In this document: in pieces, positions 1-6,440 of the stretch | Layout of the letters: every line of letters starts with the position of its first letter | Position numbering within the stretch: position 1 is the stretch's first letter | Source of the DNA: Legionella sp. | GTDB taxonomy: Bacteria > Pseudomonadota > Gammaproteobacteria > Legionellales > Legionellaceae | Assembly: GCA_003507515.1 (NCBI GenBank) | Contig: DNVL01000133.1 | Span: 1 to 6,455 of the forward strand | Reading direction: 5' to 3' | DNA: 6,455 nucleotides | Notes under the pieces: model-generated | What the model was told of the DNA's origin: nothing | Databases searched by the model: none | Seen by the model: the letters and a program-made list of their open reading frames with translations, nothing else | Position numbers and translations under genes: made by a program

Positions 1-1
1 C

Positions 2-751
2 GATGATGCCTATAGCCCGCAGATGTTGAGCGCATTGCCAGAAACGTGTCAAGCGCTCACCTACGGTCTCCATGAAGGGGCATCAGTACGCGCAGTGAAT
101 GTTTGCATCAGCATGTCGGGTAGCACCTTTGATGTCATTTCACCGTGGGGTACGCATGCCGTTCGTGTTAAAACATTGGGCGCGTTTAATGTGTATAACA
201 GCCTGGCGGTGTTTTCGAGTTTGATGGCCAGTGGCTATCCAATAGATGATGTTATTCGCGTGATGGCGATGTTGGATGCATCGCCCGGTCGAATGGAGTG
301 GGTTTGTGATGCACCCTGTGTGATCGTAGATTATGCGCACACCCCTGATGCACTCGAGAAGGTGTTGACCACGTTAACCCAATTAAAAGAAGGCCGTTTG
401 TGGGCTGTGTTGGGTTGCGGGGGAGACCGCGACCGCGCGAAACGGCCCATGATGGGGCGCATTGCAAGCCAGTATGCGGATGAAGTCGTGTTAACGTCGG
501 ATAACCCCCGAGGTGAAGATCCTGACGCTATTCTTCTCGAGATAGCCACAGGCGTGTTGGCTCGGGTGCAAGCGGTTCAGATAGCCGACCGAGAAGCGGC
601 TATTCACTATGCATTGAGCCAAGCCTCACCTAAAGACATTGTTTTAATTGCAGGCAAAGGGCATGAATGTTATCAACAGGTGGGTTCAGACCGGTTGGTT
701 TTTTCAGATCAAGCGGTGGTGAGGAAGTGGCTTAAGAATTCCTGCAAATGA
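2..751 (+). CDS. murE: UDP-N-acetylmuramoyl-tripeptide synthetase MurE, C-terminal half (5' end outside window)
   Basis: This cytoplasmic Mur ligase adds meso-diaminopimelate to UDP-MurNAc-L-Ala-D-Glu using ATP, in peptidoglycan precursor synthesis. The reading frame is open from base 2, giving 249 residues against about 495 for the full family, so roughly the N-terminal half (UDP-sugar domain, P-loop, carbamylated Lys) lies upstream of the window. Visible blocks in order are GAFNVYNSL and SPGRMEWV (central domain), VDYAHTPDALEKVL, GCGGDRDRAKRPMMG, the DNPR motif at bases 500-511 that recognises meso-DAP rather than lysine, and GKGHECYQ near the end. The C-terminus looks complete, with TGA at 749-751. 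Its last 43 bases overlap the convergent exonuclease gene. The next gene downstream is not murF, the usual neighbour in the division and cell-wall (dcw) cluster. No terminator is visible at its end. Identity is very secure. Confidence 0.97.
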   Translation, partial: DDAYSPQMLSALPETCQALTYGLHEGASVRAVNVCISMSGSTFDVISPWGTHAVRVKTLGAFNVYNSLAVFSSLMASGYPIDDVIRVMAMLDASPGRMEWVCDAPCVIVDYAHTPDALEKVLTTLTQLKEGRLWAVLGCGGDRDRAKRPMMGRIASQYADEVVLTSDNPRGEDPDAILLEIATGVLARVQAVQIADREAAIHYALSQASPKDIVLIAGKGHECYQQVGSDRLVFSDQAVVRKWLKNSCK

Positions 752-1488
752 GGTTTACCTTTCTCGTCAGCCAAGGCGTGTTTCATTATGTCGAGTGCGG
801 CTTCATATTCTGCAGGATTTATCACGCCACGCATGCGCTCAAAGCGCAGATACACGCAATACGTGTTGAGCACATCGGTTTCACAATAATTGCGGATCCC
901 CTGGATGTTGCCCGCTTGGTATTCGCCCCACACTTTAGATCCACTCATCCCCATTTTGCCCGGAAAACCCAGCAGGGTTGCAATGTCGTCTAAGGGTGCA
1001 AAAGCTTTGTTTTGATAGCCGGCCAAAACGTCCATGAGATCAAGGTGGCGATAATGAAACCGGTTTAAATAATTGTTCCATTTGAAGGGTTGCTGGTGTT
1101 CGCCTGCCTCCCAATAGGTGGGCGCTGCAATCCCATGCATCAGTGCGCGGTAATGCAATACCGGTAAATCAAACCCGCTGCCGTTCCAACTGACCAATGT
1201 GGGGGTGTGTTTGTCAATGCCTTTGAAAAAGCGCGTGATCAGTTCTTTTTCATCCGCTTGCGCATCCCCTAAGGACCATACTTTAAATTGATTACCGCAC
1301 ACCATGACGAGCGAAATGGCAACGGCTTTCTGCAAATAATGTGGTAAAAAATCATGCCCCACTTTAGCTCGCCTGAGTGCAAACATGGCGGTGGCTGTGT
1401 CTTCATCAGAAAGACCGTCTAGGTGATATAATGTGCGGCCGGCGGTAACGTCTGGAATGGTTTCGATGTCAAATACGAATAGAGTCAT
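709..1488 (-). CDS. DEDDy 3'-5' exonuclease, PolB-exonuclease-like family (PF10108/COG3298 type)
   Basis: Predicted cytoplasmic DNA exonuclease of 259 residues, related to the proofreading domain of family B polymerases but standing alone. The DEDDy set is visible: Exo I is FDIETIP (D7, E9), Exo II is WNGSGFDLPVL (N102, D107), and Exo III is YCETD (Y201, D205). The further block HLDLMDVL (149-155) is typical of the family. There is no polymerase domain. The ATG at 1486-1488 is chosen because a GAGG ribosome-binding site lies 8 nt upstream and the Exo I motif starts a few residues in. The gene begins 10 bp after holC ends, so it should be cotranscribed and perhaps translationally coupled with pepA-holC. 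Its last 13 codons and stop lie inside the 3' end of murE on the other strand. The family assignment is from recalled motif similarity; substrate and physiological role are unknown, and DNA repair or replication is inferred. Confidence 0.9.
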   Translation of the reverse strand: MTLFVFDIETIPDVTAGRTLYHLDGLSDEDTATAMFALRRAKVGHDFLPHYLQKAVAISLVMVCGNQFKVWSLGDAQADEKELITRFFKGIDKHTPTLVSWNGSGFDLPVLHYRALMHGIAAPTYWEAGEHQQPFKWNNYLNRFHYRHLDLMDVLAGYQNKAFAPLDDIATLLGFPGKMGMSGSKVWGEYQAGNIQGIRNYCETDVLNTYCVYLRFERMRGVINPAEYEAALDIMKHALADEKGKPHLQEFLSHFLTTA

Positions 1489-1496
1489 GAACAGAA

Positions 1497-1500
1497 CCTC
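1497..1500 (-). promoter_or_regulatory. Ribosome-binding site of the exonuclease gene, overlapping the holC stop codon
   Basis: On the minus strand the sequence reads TGAGG followed by 8 nt and then ATG. The GA of the GAGG core is also the GA of the holC TGA stop (1499-1501). Ribosomes ending holC would therefore stop directly on this site, which suggests termination-reinitiation coupling. It also fixes the exonuclease start at 1488. Confidence 0.7.
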
Positions 1501-1936
1501 ATTTGCTTAATGCGTCAATTGCGTGGGTGTGCAATTCAAATTTTTTCTGACGATATTCTCGATAATGCTGTCGGCTAAGCTCCTTCGCTGCATCCTCATC
1601 CAGAACAATCTCCATAATGCGGCGAAAACGTGCGTGAAAAGGGGGGATTGTGGGTGCCATGTTCAGCAAAATATCATTGAATCCACGGGGCTCAGGACCA
1701 AAGCCAATTTGTACGGGTGGTGGGGGTTCCGGTCCTTCGCCTTGCAAGTGATGTGGGATAAAGCTGTCGTCTTTGTAGGTCCACAACAGTTCATCCAGTT
1801 CGGCTGCATCGGTTGCGTTTTCGCAGAATACAAAGACGCGATGGCCGCGTTGATACGCTTTTTCAATCAGACGACAGGCCACAAGCTTTGCTGCTTGTGG
1901 CTCGGGGTTGTTTAATGAATAAAAATCAACGCGCAT
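1499..1936 (-). CDS. holC: DNA polymerase III chi subunit
   Basis: Chi is the clamp-loader accessory subunit that, with psi, links the DNA polymerase III holoenzyme to single-strand-binding protein. The 145-residue product (E. coli HolC has 147) starts [10 protein letters not shown]. It contains the family's N-terminal Rossmann-like half (residues about 14-35: [20 protein letters not shown]), then [21 protein letters not shown], which parallels the E. coli stretch LDEALW...SFVPHNLAGEGP, and a DILLNM block. The loop after GEGP is proline-rich (PEPPPP). The frame stays open 60 codons further upstream, but that extension lies wholly inside pepA and has no chi-like sequence, so ATG 1934-1936 is the start. 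That start overlaps the pepA 3' end by 11 bp (ATGCGCGTTGA) and has no recognisable Shine-Dalgarno, so translation is probably coupled to pepA. valS, often next in this group, is absent; an exonuclease gene follows instead. Confidence 0.93.
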   Translation of the reverse strand: MRVDFYSLNNPEPQAAKLVACRLIEKAYQRGHRVFVFCENATDAAELDELLWTYKDDSFIPHHLQGEGPEPPPPVQIGFGPEPRGFNDILLNMAPTIPPFHARFRRIMEIVLDEDAAKELSRQHYREYRQKKFELHTHAIDALSK

Positions 1937-3380
1937 GGGTGAGATCGCGCAATAATTGTACGAGCAAGGCGACGGGTCGGCCGGTTGCATTCCGGCTCTT
2001 GCCCGATACCCAAGCTGTTCCTGCGATGTCCAAATGCGCCCAGCGGTATTTACCGGTAAATCGTGATAAAAAGCATGCACCCGTGATGCTGCCGGCGCTG
2101 CGATCGAACGAGGCATTGATCATGTCTGCAATGGGGCTGTCTAGAGCGCTTTGATAAGGCTCATCCATCGGCAATCGCCATGCCGGATCATCGCTGTCGC
2201 GAGATGCATTTAAAATGCATTCGGCCAGCTCGCCATCGTTCGTCATGACGCCAGTGGTATGATAACCCAACGCGACGATCACAGCCCCCGTGAGGGTGGC
2301 AATGTCAATGACCATGCGTGGCTTGAAGCGTTCCGCATACGTGAGTGCATCGGCCAATACCAGGCGTCCTTCGGCATCGGTGTTGATGATTTCAACCGTT
2401 TGCCCCGATAGGGTGGTGATGATGTCGCCTGGCTTGACCGCGCCTCCACCGGGCATGTTTTCCGCGCAGGCTAATAAACCCACCACGTTGATGGGTAAAT
2501 GAAGCAACGCACAGGCCTTTAACGTGCCCAACACACTGGCGGCTCCCGCCATGTCATATTTCATCTCATTCATGCCATCTGCAGGTTTGAGCGAGATGCC
2601 GCCTGCATCAAAGGTGATGCCTTTGCCCACCAGCACGACCGGGGGGGAATCATTGCCTGCCCCATGGTATTTTAATTCAATGAGCTGTGGCGGTTCGTGG
2701 CTGCCTTGGGCCACGGCGAGCAGGGCGCCCATGCCCATCGCTTGCATTTGCTCACGATTGAGTACTTTCACGTCTATTTTTGATTGTTGAAGGGCTAATT
2801 GGGTGGCTTGTTGCGCTAAATAAGTTGGCGTGCAAATATTGGCTGGAAAATTAGCCAGTGTTCGTGCCCAGTCGATGGCTTGTGCTATGGCCTGAGCGGT
2901 TTGCAGAGTGGCGGGGCTTGCCCCTGGGAGGAATATATCGATTGATTTCAATCGGTGTGGCGTGTTTTTCTTTGTTTTAAAGGGTAGCAATTGATATCGC
3001 TGTGCTTGCATGTTTAACAGTATGTGTTGAAGCTGCCAGTCTGGCGTGTGGCTTGTCAATTGCGGAAAGCAAAGGGTTGCTGAGGTCATGCGTTGTTTCA
3101 GTAGGGTTTGCGCTGTTTCAGCGATTCGCTGGGTTAAACTTCTCGCTGTATAAGCGTCTTTCTCGCCACATTGAATGAACAGGAGTCGATGGCCACTGAC
3201 GTCGGTGTGCCAGGCCATGTCGCCTGGGTCGGTCAGTTTCTTGGCCATCAGGGTTATCACACCACCGTGCTGTTGATCAAGGGCTTGCGCAAAATCAGGT
3301 AAATCAGTGCTTCCACAAAGGCCTAGAACAAGGCATTCGCTATTCGTTAACGCAGGGGTCGAGGTCAGTCTGTAATTCAT
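1926..3380 (-). CDS. pepA: Leucyl aminopeptidase PepA (peptidase family M17)
   Basis: Cytosolic, normally hexameric two-metal exopeptidase that removes N-terminal residues from peptides. In E. coli the protein also binds DNA as a XerCD accessory factor and carAB regulator. The product is 484 residues. All metal and catalytic residues are present: K253 and D258 in [12 protein letters not shown]265 in SLKPADG, D276 in YDMAG, and D335, E337 and R339 in the M17 signature [12 protein letters not shown]. Each lies 17 positions before its E. coli counterpart, so the catalytic domain is collinear and the N-terminal region slightly shorter. The C-terminal [11 protein letters not shown] and ATGRPVALL blocks are intact. 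An in-frame ATG six codons upstream (3396-3398) has no ribosome-binding site, whereas GGAAGC precedes the chosen ATG. It is the first gene of the pepA-holC-exonuclease operon and is divergent from lptF. Whether this protein regulates DNA cannot be read from the sequence. Confidence 0.96.
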   Translation of the reverse strand: MNYRLTSTPALTNSECLVLGLCGSTDLPDFAQALDQQHGGVITLMAKKLTDPGDMAWHTDVSGHRLLFIQCGEKDAYTARSLTQRIAETAQTLLKQRMTSATLCFPQLTSHTPDWQLQHILLNMQAQRYQLLPFKTKKNTPHRLKSIDIFLPGASPATLQTAQAIAQAIDWARTLANFPANICTPTYLAQQATQLALQQSKIDVKVLNREQMQAMGMGALLAVAQGSHEPPQLIELKYHGAGNDSPPVVLVGKGITFDAGGISLKPADGMNEMKYDMAGAASVLGTLKACALLHLPINVVGLLACAENMPGGGAVKPGDIITTLSGQTVEIINTDAEGRLVLADALTYAERFKPRMVIDIATLTGAVIVALGYHTTGVMTNDGELAECILNASRDSDDPAWRLPMDEPYQSALDSPIADMINASFDRSAGSITGACFLSRFTGKYRWAHLDIAGTAWVSGKSRNATGRPVALLVQLLRDLTHAR

Positions 3381-3384
3381 GATT

Positions 3385-3390
3385 GCTTCC
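3385..3390 (-). promoter_or_regulatory. Ribosome-binding site that decides the pepA start
   Basis: The minus strand reads GGAAGC, then AATC, then ATG, which puts the GGA core 7 nt from the start codon at 3380. The alternative upstream ATG (3398) is preceded by an A/T-rich stretch without purine-rich complementarity to 16S rRNA, so the shorter protein is preferred. Confidence 0.6.
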
Positions 3391-3410
3391 GGTGGCATGC
3401 AAAAAATGTT

Positions 3411-3416
3411 ATTTTA
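3411..3416 (-). promoter_or_regulatory. Candidate -10 box for the pepA operon
   Basis: The minus strand carries TAAAAT, a 5-of-6 match to TATAAT. Initiation about 7 nt downstream would give a leader of roughly 25 nt including the pepA ribosome-binding site. The -35 region is poor: the best hexamer at 17-bp spacing is TAGAAT. The call rests on one hexamer in an A/T-rich gap, so it is tentative, although the operon must have a promoter in or near this gap. Confidence 0.3.
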
Positions 3417-3447
3417 CGTCTAGTTTCTTAAGAATTCTATACGTTAA
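3413..3447. repeat. Imperfect dyad in the pepA/lptF divergent intergenic region
   Basis: The centre is a perfect 10-bp palindrome, TTCTTAAGAA (3425-3434). Outside it the arms continue to match with one bulged base: left arm TTTACGTCTAG-TTTCTT against the reverse complement of the right arm, TTAACGTATAGAATTCTT, agrees at 14 of 18 aligned positions. ACGT recurs in both arms (3416-3419 and 3441-3444). It occupies the middle of the 75-bp gap between two divergent genes, where an operator would act on both promoters. No regulator family is recognised, and an A/T-rich gap can produce short dyads by chance. Confidence 0.4.
3438..3443 (+). promoter_or_regulatory. Weak candidate -10 box for lptF
   Basis: TATACG is a 4-of-6 match to TATAAT. 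A TTTACG hexamer, 4 of 6 to TTGACA, lies 19 bp upstream at 3413-3418. Initiation here would give a very short leader of about 6-10 nt before GTG 3456, cutting into or just past the ribosome-binding site, which argues against it. The true lptF promoter may lie further left, overlapping the start of pepA. Confidence 0.15.
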
Positions 3448-3449
3448 GG
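3446..3449 (+). promoter_or_regulatory. Ribosome-binding site of lptF (GTG start)
   Basis: AAGG lies 6 nt before the GTG at 3456-3458. The start is supported independently because the protein then begins LIFRYLSKE, collinear with the E. coli LptF N-terminus (IIIRYLVRE). Confidence 0.6.
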
Positions 3450-3455
3450 CCGCGT

Positions 3456-4535
3456 GTGCTGATTTTTCGATATTTAAGCAAAGAGGTGTTTGTTACCTTG
3501 GTCGCATTGACCTCTATTTTGCTCTTGATTTTCATGAGCAATCAATTGGTGCTTTATTTAAACCGGGCGGCTAGCGGACAAATTCCCGGCGTGTTTATCA
3601 TGAAGTTAATGATGCTTGAGCTGCCCAATTTATTGAGTCTCTTATTGCCACTGGGATTTTACGTGTCTCTGTTGGTAGCTTATGGTCGAATGTATGCTGA
3701 AAGTGAGATGACGGTTCTGCAAGCATGTGGCTATGGGCCTGGGCGCTTGTTAAACCATAGCTTTATCATGGCGTCTGTGGTCGCATTGTTGGTGCTTATC
3801 ATTATGCTATGGGGCAGCCCGTTGATTGCCACCGCACGCGCAACATTGCTGCGCACAACGGGCATTCAAACCTTGATACAAACTATCGCGCCTGGGCGGT
3901 TTAACACCGTGCCTGGGGGTCAACAAATTTTTTATGTGGAATCCATGAACCGTGATCACACGGTTGCCAAAAATATTTTTTTTGCGCAGAGCACACTGAA
4001 GAATGAGGAAGAACAGTGGGATTTGTTGTGGGCTGAACAGGCACGGGCAGAAATGGATAAAAAGACCTTTGAAGACTATGTTGTATTGGAAAACGGCCAT
4101 AAATACCAAGGGGTTCCTGGGAAAACTGATTATCAGGTGGCGCATTTCATGACCTACAAAGCGCGTTTGCCGCACCCCACCGTGAGCGTCAAAGCGGATC
4201 TACGCACGCTGCCTACGGCCCTTTTATGGCCGCTAGATAACCCCAATCGCGCGAAAGCGGCAGAGTTGCAATGGCGGCTTTCGGTGCCCTTAATGGTGCT
4301 GACGTTGACGTTGGTTGGGGTGCCCCTGAGCCGGGTCAATGCCCGCTCAGGGAAATATGCTAAATTGCTACCGGCCATTGTATTGTATATTGTGTATGCG
4401 AATTTAATGTTTATTGCGCGCGATTGGTTAGCCATGGGTAAAACACCCTTGTGGTTGGGGATGTGGTGGATTCATTTGCTGGTTGCATTGATTGGCTTGT
4501 TGTTGATATGGCGTAATCAAGTGAAATTATCATGA
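3456..4535 (+). CDS. lptF: LPS export ABC transporter permease LptF
   Basis: Inner-membrane permease of the LptB2FG complex, which extracts lipopolysaccharide from the outer leaflet of the inner membrane and passes it to LptC and the periplasmic bridge. The product has 359 residues (E. coli 366). Predicted layout: three N-terminal membrane helices (about 12-37, 52-77, 101-120), a periplasmic jellyroll domain (about 121-270), then three C-terminal helices (about 275-293, 302-322, 333-352). The cytoplasmic coupling-helix segment ESEMTVLQACGYG (82-94) matches E. coli ESEITVMHACGLS, and VGVPLSRVNARSGKYAKLLPA (287 onward) matches the conserved turn after helix 4. The start is GTG. The TGA stop overlaps the lptG ATG (ATGA), as is usual for this pair, so the two should be translated together in similar amounts. 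Confidence 0.96.
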   Translation: MLIFRYLSKEVFVTLVALTSILLLIFMSNQLVLYLNRAASGQIPGVFIMKLMMLELPNLLSLLLPLGFYVSLLVAYGRMYAESEMTVLQACGYGPGRLLNHSFIMASVVALLVLIIMLWGSPLIATARATLLRTTGIQTLIQTIAPGRFNTVPGGQQIFYVESMNRDHTVAKNIFFAQSTLKNEEEQWDLLWAEQARAEMDKKTFEDYVVLENGHKYQGVPGKTDYQVAHFMTYKARLPHPTVSVKADLRTLPTALLWPLDNPNRAKAAELQWRLSVPLMVLTLTLVGVPLSRVNARSGKYAKLLPAIVLYIVYANLMFIARDWLAMGKTPLWLGMWWIHLLVALIGLLLIWRNQVKLS

Positions 4536-5596
4536 AAATTTTAGAGCGCTATATTGCGAAGACGGTGTTGGCATCTATCGCGATGGTGACCTTGATGTTA
4601 GCTGGACTACAGGTGTTTATTTTATTTGTTAACCAATTAGACAGCTTGGGCAAAGGCGATTATGGCATTGTGCAAGCCGCGTTGTTTGTTTTTTTGCAAA
4701 TGCCTTATGAGGTGTATTTGTTTTTTCCAATGGCTTGTTTGATAGGTTGTTTAATTGGGCTCGGTATCATGGCAAGCCATCATGAGTTGGTGGTGATGCG
4801 CGCTGCCGGCATGTCCATTGGACAAGTCACGTTGGCTGTGTTCAAAGTGGCGGTGCTCGTGATTGTTCTCGTGACCTTAGTGAGTGAAACCTTGATGCCC
4901 AAAATGGTTCGTCTAGCGAATGATGGGCGGATGGAAGCGCTCAGTGGTGGCGAGGCCTTGCGGACCGCGAAGGGGGTGTGGATGCGTCATCAAAATGATT
5001 TCATTCATATCGGCACGATTTTACCCAACAACCGCCTCGAGCACGTGTATCAATTTCACTTCGACGAGACCCATCGTCTTCGCATGGCTCGAAAAATAGA
5101 CCATATTGATTATGTTCAAGGGATTTGGATGGCCCATGATGTTGCCGAAACGGATATATCGGATGACAGCACGCGAGCGCTGCATACGCAAACGATGCAA
5201 TGGGACGTGCCACTGAATGCCAGCATTTTAAGCGTGAGCGGGGTTGAGCCAGACGAAATGACCTTGCAGGGTTTGTATCGGTACATCCATGTACAGAAAA
5301 AAAACCATCAAGCGGCATCGAATTATGTCCTTGTTTTTTGGCAACGGGTGATTCAACCCTTGACCACGGTGGTGATGATGATGTTGGCTATTCCGTTTAT
5401 TTTTGGGCCCCTGCGCTCATCCACCATGGGTTCTAAGTTGTTGGCGGGTATCACCGTTGGGTTTGGTTTTCACATCATCAATCGTTTTTTAGGATCGGTA
5501 AGCCAGGTCTATCAATTCTCGCCAGAGTTAGCGGCGTTGGCGCCAACGTGCTTGTTTGCGCTGCTGGGGGTGTATTTGATGAGAAGGGTTCGATAA
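4532..5596 (+). CDS. lptG: LPS export ABC transporter permease LptG
   Basis: Partner of LptF in the inner-membrane LPS extractor. The product has 354 residues (E. coli 360). N-terminal hydrophobic segments lie at about 12-33, 48-80 (broken by MPYE) and 98-118; the periplasmic jellyroll spans about 120-265; C-terminal helices lie at about 269-290, 302-320 and 333-350. The segment HELVVMRAAGMS (84-95) is the coupling helix that contacts the LptB ATPase. FIFGPLRSSTMGSKLLAGI (289-307) is a strong family hallmark, followed by SQVYQFSPELAALAP. The start codon overlaps the lptF stop by 4 bp with no separate ribosome-binding site of note, consistent with coupling. The gene contains a run of eight A at 5297-5304 forming A AAA AAC in the coding register (Lys257-Asn258). 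The LptB ATPase is not encoded in this window. Confidence 0.96.
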   Translation: MKILERYIAKTVLASIAMVTLMLAGLQVFILFVNQLDSLGKGDYGIVQAALFVFLQMPYEVYLFFPMACLIGCLIGLGIMASHHELVVMRAAGMSIGQVTLAVFKVAVLVIVLVTLVSETLMPKMVRLANDGRMEALSGGEALRTAKGVWMRHQNDFIHIGTILPNNRLEHVYQFHFDETHRLRMARKIDHIDYVQGIWMAHDVAETDISDDSTRALHTQTMQWDVPLNASILSVSGVEPDEMTLQGLYRYIHVQKKNHQAASNYVLVFWQRVIQPLTTVVMMMLAIPFIFGPLRSSTMGSKLLAGITVGFGFHIINRFLGSVSQVYQFSPELAALAPTCLFALLGVYLMRRVR

Positions 5597-5626
5597 CGCT
5601 TAAGATGTCTTTTGTGTTATCAATAC

Positions 5627-5631
5627 AAGGA
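5627..5631 (+). promoter_or_regulatory. Ribosome-binding site that decides the start of the ElyC/YdcF-family gene
   Basis: AAGGA lies 7 nt before ATG 5639-5641. An in-frame TTG at 5612 would lengthen the protein by nine residues but has no comparable upstream signal, and this AAGGA would then be inside the coding sequence. Confidence 0.65.
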
Positions 5632-5638
5632 TTGCGAG

Positions 5639-6403
5639 ATGGATTATGCGATGATAAGGCATGTGTTAGAGTCTATTTTAAACCCGTATTTTATTGGGTT
5701 TTCGTTGTTTGCCACTTTACTGGCGTGTCTTTGCCTGCTGGGTGATAGCCGCGCACTGCGTGTGGGATTTTTTGTGGTGTTGATTGGTTTTTTATTGTTG
5801 AGTACACGCATGATCCCAAGCGCTATGATTCGATACTGGTCGAGCCAATACCCGGTTGTTACGCAAGCAAATCCGGCCGTCCATTGGGTGGTGGTGTTGG
5901 GAGGAGGGCAACGGAAGGGGGTGAATGCACCCGCGAATCATCTATTGAGTATCGCCAGCATCAAGCGCATGGTGGAAGGCGTACGCCTGTATCGGCAGTT
6001 GCCTTCGGCCACATTGCTGTTATCCGGTGGTGGGGATAGGGATGCACAGAAGACCGAGGCGGGTCATTTGGGCGCTTTGGCGGCGTGGTTTGGCATTCCA
6101 GCGGAACACGTGGTGTTGGAAACGCAATCCATTAATACCGCGGATGAAGCCATTGCCATCAAGCGCTGGGTGCAACAAACGCCTTTTTATCTGGTGACAT
6201 CATCGCTTCACATGCCTCGCGCAATGGCTTTGTGCGAAAAGCAAGGCTTAAAGCCCATTGCCGCGCCCTCTGACTATCCTTATGACAGCGCCATCGATTG
6301 GCCGAGAGATTGGTTGCCTCATCCCATTCATTTTGTATCTGCAAATCTTGCTTGGCATGAGCTGTTGGGCTGGGCATGGGGCCGAATAAGAGGTAGGATA
6401 TAA
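5639..6403 (+). CDS. ElyC/SanA/YdcF-family (DUF218) membrane protein
   Basis: The product has 254 residues. Two N-terminal hydrophobic segments (about 18-35 and 41-57) are followed by a soluble DUF218 domain, probably periplasmic. Family blocks in order are VVVLGGG (84-90), NAPANHLLS (96-104), LLLSGGGDRDA with TEAG (127-142), FGIPAEHVVLETQSINTADEA (151 onward), and FYLVTSSLHMPRAM (183-196), with a C-terminal amphipathic stretch ELLGWAWGRIRGR. Length, membrane layout and the C-terminal tail resemble E. coli ElyC (259 residues), an envelope factor needed for peptidoglycan assembly at low temperature and linked to undecaprenyl-phosphate metabolism, better than short YdcF or SanA. The biochemical activity of this family is not settled, so no reaction is assigned. 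It starts 42 bp after lptG with a good ribosome-binding site and no terminator between, so it is likely the third gene of the lptFG operon. Confidence 0.88.
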   Translation: MDYAMIRHVLESILNPYFIGFSLFATLLACLCLLGDSRALRVGFFVVLIGFLLLSTRMIPSAMIRYWSSQYPVVTQANPAVHWVVVLGGGQRKGVNAPANHLLSIASIKRMVEGVRLYRQLPSATLLLSGGGDRDAQKTEAGHLGALAAWFGIPAEHVVLETQSINTADEAIAIKRWVQQTPFYLVTSSLHMPRAMALCEKQGLKPIAAPSDYPYDSAIDWPRDWLPHPIHFVSANLAWHELLGWAWGRIRGRI

Positions 6404-6440
6404 ACGTTGTTTTCATTCAAATAAAAAAAAGGACTTTAAT

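Noticed and set aside
669..679. DnaA-box-like TTATCAACA within murE
   Set aside because: It has one mismatch to TTATNCACA, is a single isolated copy, and is inside coding sequence with no A/T-rich unwinding region or cluster of boxes.
731..741. CTTAAGAATTC repeated at 731-741 and 3427-3437
   Set aside because: An 11-base match between two sites is expected by chance in a window of this size, and the contexts (murE coding end and the pepA/lptF gap) are unrelated.
1937..2116. Sixty-codon upstream extension of the holC reading frame
   Set aside because: It lies wholly within pepA in another frame, shows no similarity to chi, and the chi family begins at the MRVDFYSL start at 1936.
1523..2154. 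Plus-strand open frames (1523-1915 and 1813-2154) opposite holC and the pepA end
   Set aside because: They have odd composition, no family resemblance and no initiation signal, and lie opposite well-supported genes.
2627..2634. E. coli-type Chi octamer (GCTGGTGG on the minus strand)
   Set aside because: It is fully explained by codons for the conserved PepA stretch VLVGKG, and a single copy in an unidentified genome says nothing about recombination.
3807..4175. Minus-strand open frame of 122 codons opposite lptF
   Set aside because: It is a shadow of lptF: no ribosome-binding site, no recognisable domain, and the plus-strand frame is clearly the conserved gene. Similar antisense frames opposite murE, pepA and lptG (for example 5001-5318) were set aside for the same reason.
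5597..5638. Possible terminator hairpin between lptG and the ElyC-like gene (AAGATGTCTTTT)
   Set aside because: The stem is only 4 bp of weak pairs with a two-base loop, which is not a credible intrinsic terminator.
5885..5925. G-rich stretch resembling a G-quadruplex
   Set aside because: Only three runs of three or more G are available, and they follow from Gly and Val codons of the VVVLGGGQRKGV motif, so no regulatory structure is supported.
6399..6404. TATAAA as a -10 box for the gene starting at 6441
   Set aside because: It overlaps the stop codon of the preceding gene and has no acceptable -35 hexamer at 16-18 bp, so an operon read-through is simpler.
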